The position numbers and the translations under genes are program-made. Below the pieces are notes generated by a model. The model saw only the letters and a list, made by a program, of their open reading frames with translations, searched no databases and was not told the origin of the DNA. A stretch of DNA of 64,000 nt from Chloroflexota bacterium (GTDB lineage: Bacteria; Chloroflexota; Anaerolineae; Caldilineales; Caldilineaceae), in the NCBI GenBank assembly GCA_016861025.1, contig BOKO01000023.1, positions 33,719 through 97,718 on the forward strand, given 5' to 3'. Below, in pieces: positions 61,402 through 64,000 of this stretch. Each line of letters starts with the position of its first letter. Position 1 is the stretch's first letter.

Positions 61402-62319
61402 TTATTTGAAGCCTGTAAACTGAATCGAATCGAGAATCTTGCGCCCCAGCAACATGAAAATTACAAACGTGGGTATGATTGCCAGCGTCGTGCCGGCCAT
61501 CAAGCCTGTCCAGTCTGGCGAGCCTTGCGGCGTCTGTGTGCGGAAGATGCCGAGCGCCACAGTCAGCACGCGTACGCTCTCGTCGCTGCCCACAATCAAC
61601 GGCCACAAATAATTGTTCCATGTACCGATCAGCGTCACAATCGCCAGCGTCGTCAGCGCCGGAATTGTCATCGGCACAACCACCCGCACGAAGGCGCCCC
61701 AGATCGAAGCGCCGTCGATGCGCGCCGCCTCCTCCACCTCACGGTTGACACCCAGAAAAAACTGGCGGAGGAAGAAGATGGCGAAGGGCGTCATCAGGAA
61801 TGTCGGCGCAACAATGCCGGCGTAGGTGTTCAGCCAGCCAAGCTGACGCACAAGGATGAAGTTGGGAATCGTCGTGACGATGCCCGGCACCATGAGCGCC
61901 GCAATGTAGATGGCAAACAAGCCATCGCGGAAGGGAAAGCGCAGACGAGCAAAAGCATACGCCGCCATGGCGCTGAAGGTTGTCTGCCCAGCCACGACCA
62001 GGATCGAGACGATGACTGAATTAACGATCGCGCGTGTAAAATTGATCGCCTGCCCCGAACCGCCCATAGCAATCGCAGTCTGCGGATCGACCAACCCAAG
62101 TACGCGCTCGAAGTTGATCAATGTCACCTGCACGGGCAGAAGAGAACTGGTCTCCAGGAAAACCGCGCGCGGCGCAGTCAACGCTGTTCGCAGCATCCAC
62201 CAAAAGGGAAAGAGCGTCACGAAAAGCAGCAGCGCCATTCCGATCCAGGCGAAAGTCTTGCCCCAGGGAAACGCTTTCTTGGGACGATAGGCTGCCTGCA
62301 CTCTTGCTGAAGTCGTCAT
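61402..62319 (-). CDS. Sugar ABC transporter permease (MalG/CUT1 type)
   Basis: 305 residues. ATG at 62319 follows AAAGGACTACAACC. Six helices (first: FAWIGMALLLFVTLFPFWWM, about 29-48), EAA loop VEEAARIDGASIWGAFVRVV, C-terminal GRKILDSIQFTGFK, all standard for the MalG group. It follows its partner permease by 84 bases. Confidence 0.92.
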   Translation of the reverse strand: MTTSARVQAAYRPKKAFPWGKTFAWIGMALLLFVTLFPFWWMLRTALTAPRAVFLETSSLLPVQVTLINFERVLGLVDPQTAIAMGGSGQAINFTRAIVNSVIVSILVVAGQTTFSAMAAYAFARLRFPFRDGLFAIYIAALMVPGIVTTIPNFILVRQLGWLNTYAGIVAPTFLMTPFAIFFLRQFFLGVNREVEEAARIDGASIWGAFVRVVVPMTIPALTTLAIVTLIGTWNNYLWPLIVGSDESVRVLTVALGIFRTQTPQGSPDWTGLMAGTTLAIIPTFVIFMLLGRKILDSIQFTGFK

Positions 62320-62403
62320 GGTTGTAGTCCTTTCAACATCCATCGCAGAACGCTTCTTCTGTCAACGACTGATTGAGCCTCAAGTTTCATCTTGTCGAAC
62401 GGA

Positions 62404-63330
62404 TTACATGTCGGATTCGCCCGCCCGCATGATGCGCATCTGCACCATGCTCACCAAGATCAGAATCAGGAACAACACGATCGAGATGGCGGTGGCGTAG
62501 CCCATGTTGAAACGTGAGAACGCCTGCTCGTAGATGTACCAGTTGAGCACCTTGGTGGCGTTGACGGGGCCACCTTTCGTGGTAATCGCAATTGTGTCGA
62601 AAATCTGGAAGGAACCGATGACCGATGTCACAATGACGAAGACCAGCACCGGACGCAATAAGGGCACCGTCACCTTCCAGAAAGTCTGCGTTTCCGATGC
62701 ACCATCGATGCTTGCCGCCTCATAAACAGAGCCTGGGATCGACTGAAGTCCAGCAAAGATGAGCAGCGCTGTATAACCGACATATTGCCAGATGTTGATC
62801 ATCGCAATCGACGGCATGGCGTACTGTGGCAGACCGAGAAACGCAATCATCGGCAACCCCATCGCCTTGAGCGCCAAGTTCACAATGCCAATGTTGGGGT
62901 CAAGCAACCATAGCCAGATCAAGCCAACCACCACCGGCGGCATCAGCCAGGGTAGAATGATTAGCGCCCGAATCAGCATCGACTGGGTCAGACGATACAT
63001 CATCACGGCGATAACCATTGCCAGCAGGGTCTGCAGCGGGATATTGAGCAACACATAGTAAACTGTCACCACCAGGGCGTTCCACATTTCCCGGTCCTGC
63101 GCCAGCTTGATGTAGTTCTCAATCCCGATAAACCTGGCCGGACGCAGCAAGTCCCAGTTTGTAAAGCTGATCCACAAACCGCGAATCGCCGGAACAGCGT
63201 AAAACACCGTGAACCCAATCAGGCTTGGCAAGACAAACAACAATGCGGTCAGACTTTCATTGTTGAGCCAACGTCTGCCACGTCTCTGTTGCAGACCCGA
63301 TCGGTTCGCCACCTGAGTTTGTACAGACAT
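62404..63330 (-). CDS. Sugar ABC transporter permease (MalF/CUT1 type)
   Basis: 308 residues. Start at 63330 follows GAGGAATGT. N-terminal NESLTALLFVLPSLIGFTVF helix, then WISFTNWDLLRPARFIGIENY, EAA loop VYEAASIDGASETQTFWKVT, typical of MalF/UgpA proteins. It begins 10 bases after the receiver-like gene. No ATPase gene in the operon. Confidence 0.92.
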   Translation of the reverse strand: MSVQTQVANRSGLQQRRGRRWLNNESLTALLFVLPSLIGFTVFYAVPAIRGLWISFTNWDLLRPARFIGIENYIKLAQDREMWNALVVTVYYVLLNIPLQTLLAMVIAVMMYRLTQSMLIRALIILPWLMPPVVVGLIWLWLLDPNIGIVNLALKAMGLPMIAFLGLPQYAMPSIAMINIWQYVGYTALLIFAGLQSIPGSVYEAASIDGASETQTFWKVTVPLLRPVLVFVIVTSVIGSFQIFDTIAITTKGGPVNATKVLNWYIYEQAFSRFNMGYATAISIVLFLILILVSMVQMRIMRAGESDM

Positions 63331-63340
63331 ACATTCCTCC

Positions 63341-63898
63341 TCAACTCGTTTCTCTTGCCTTGGGCCGTCTTTCCACCCATTGTGCGATTTCAGCAGTCAG
63401 TTGTTGGGGGGATACTGGCTTGATTAGATAAGCAGATGCGCCAGCCTCATAGCCCTTGCCGCGCTCGTCAATTGCGCTGCAGATGATAATTGGCAACGCT
63501 GCATTCTTTGCCTGCATCCTGACTTGTTCCAACAACTGCCATTGTTCAACCCCGCCATCCACCACTTCGAGAACCACAACATCAATCGTCTCTGTGTTCA
63601 AAATATCCAGCATCTCTGTCGCCTGCCCCACTGCAATGACGCGCCAGCGCTTGCTCAGCTCTCTCGTGTAGAGCTGACGAGTTGCGCGATCTGGCTCAAG
63701 CAGCAACAGCGAAACGGCCTTACTGGACAACGGATATTCCAGTCTGATGAACGATGATAAACTTTTTATTTGTGTGTATGCTGAACAGTATAAGGGATTG
63801 AATGCACGGGGTCTTGCACAATAAAAAACACTATTTGGATAATTGGAAACAATTATACAGATAAGTTCTTGTTTAGTTGAGACGTGGTCATAAATCAT
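63341..63898 (-). CDS. Stand-alone receiver-domain protein, phospho-acceptor Asp replaced by Glu (second copy)
   Basis: Up to 185 residues. The receiver domain covers about 60-175 of the longest frame: SLLLLEPDRATRQLYTRELS, strand 3 IDVVVLE with Glu111 at the acceptor position, IIICS (Ser140), and AYLIKPVSPQQL (Lys159). ATG at 63898 overlaps the stop of a partial upstream frame (ATGA), but the first 57 residues are Cys-rich, AT-rich and unlike any domain, so a TTG start at 63730 with a promoter in 63731-63890 is an alternative. Like the protein at 52590 it heads an ABC importer operon, with a 10-base gap to the permease. Confidence 0.78.
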   Translation of the reverse strand: MIYDHVSTKQELICIIVSNYPNSVFYCARPRAFNPLYCSAYTQIKSLSSFIRLEYPLSSKAVSLLLLEPDRATRQLYTRELSKRWRVIAVGQATEMLDILNTETIDVVVLEVVDGGVEQWQLLEQVRMQAKNAALPIIICSAIDERGKGYEAGASAYLIKPVSPQQLTAEIAQWVERRPKARETS

Positions 63899-64000
63899 GC
63901 GGCCCTCAGAAGAGGCTTAATGCCGACGCCGACAGGTCTCTGATGTTGGATCTGGTAGAGCAAAACGACTTGATACAGCAAGACGGCGCCAAGCACGATA
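63895..64000 (-). CDS. C-terminal end of a possible membrane protein (cut by window edge)
   Basis: An open frame enters from the window edge and ends at TGA (63897-63895), overlapping the ATG at 63898. The 34 residues start IVLGAVLLYQVVLLYQIQHQ and end KPLLRAA: a hydrophobic helix followed by a basic tail, as at the C-terminus of a polytopic membrane protein. It is short enough to be chance. Confidence 0.35.
   Translation of the reverse strand, partial: IVLGAVLLYQVVLLYQIQHQRPVGVGIKPLLRAA

Overview
The window looks like a chromosomal segment of a GC-rich, saccharolytic member of the Chloroflexota (Caldilineae/Anaerolineae-like). This is inferred from gene content, not from a marker gene: lipoprotein-dependent sugar ABC importers without their own ATPase, an nSTAND1-WD40 giant protein, a DUF4129/DUF4350 operon, an LLM-class oxidoreductase, and families of short degenerate intergenic repeats. 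I saw no rRNA, tRNA, CRISPR array, transposase or phage gene.

Layout. (1) 1-5.8 kb: the end of a SIR2-like gene overlaps a large nSTAND1-WD40 membrane protein (a likely defence or conflict pair). It is followed by a cupredoxin-like protein lacking copper ligands and by a VapB antitoxin with a 20-residue VapC remnant, bracketed by an inverted pair of ~110-bp elements. (2) 5.8-12.9 kb (minus): sugar ABC importer with an AraM-like dehydrogenase, a ceramidase-like hydrolase and a DegT-type aminotransferase. (3) 13.2-20.9 kb: SorC-type regulator, FGGY kinase, and a minus-strand operon with binding protein, hexuloisomerase-like SIS protein, two permeases and a TIM-barrel isomerase. (4) 21.3-32.1 kb (plus): LacI regulator with three matching operators and a glucuronide operon: MFS transporter, beta-glucuronidase, uronate isomerase, SDR mannonate oxidoreductase, LarA-family protein, 6-phosphogluconate dehydrogenase and FGGY kinase. 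(5) 32.3-37.4 kb (plus): DUF433 antitoxin with a broken toxin, LLM oxidoreductase, two-subunit ThDP decarboxylase, cyclase-family hydrolase and COG3375 acetyltransferase. (6) 37.4-40.6 kb (minus): DUF4350/DUF4129 membrane operon. (7) 40.7-53.0 kb (minus): Opp-type importer with a GH29 fucosidase and two GH4 glycosidases, headed by a degenerate receiver gene. (8) 53.2-64 kb (minus): a PBP-GAF-histidine kinase-AraC fusion, and an alpha-galactoside operon (receiver-like protein, two permeases, binding protein, FG-GAP/ASPIC lipoprotein, GH36).

The most interesting system is the glucuronide operon. It makes D-mannonate by the classical first steps but has no mannonate dehydratase, KDG kinase or KDPG aldolase. 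It carries a LarA-family protein with all nickel-pincer residues, a gluconokinase-like FGGY kinase and a 6-phosphogluconate dehydrogenase. D-mannonate and D-gluconate are C2 epimers, so the operon reads as glucuronide to glucuronate, fructuronate, mannonate, gluconate, 6-phosphogluconate and ribulose-5-phosphate. Second are two stand-alone receiver genes, both with Glu at the phospho-acceptor position and both first in an ABC importer operon, one of them beside a kinase-AraC fusion that has no receiver of its own.
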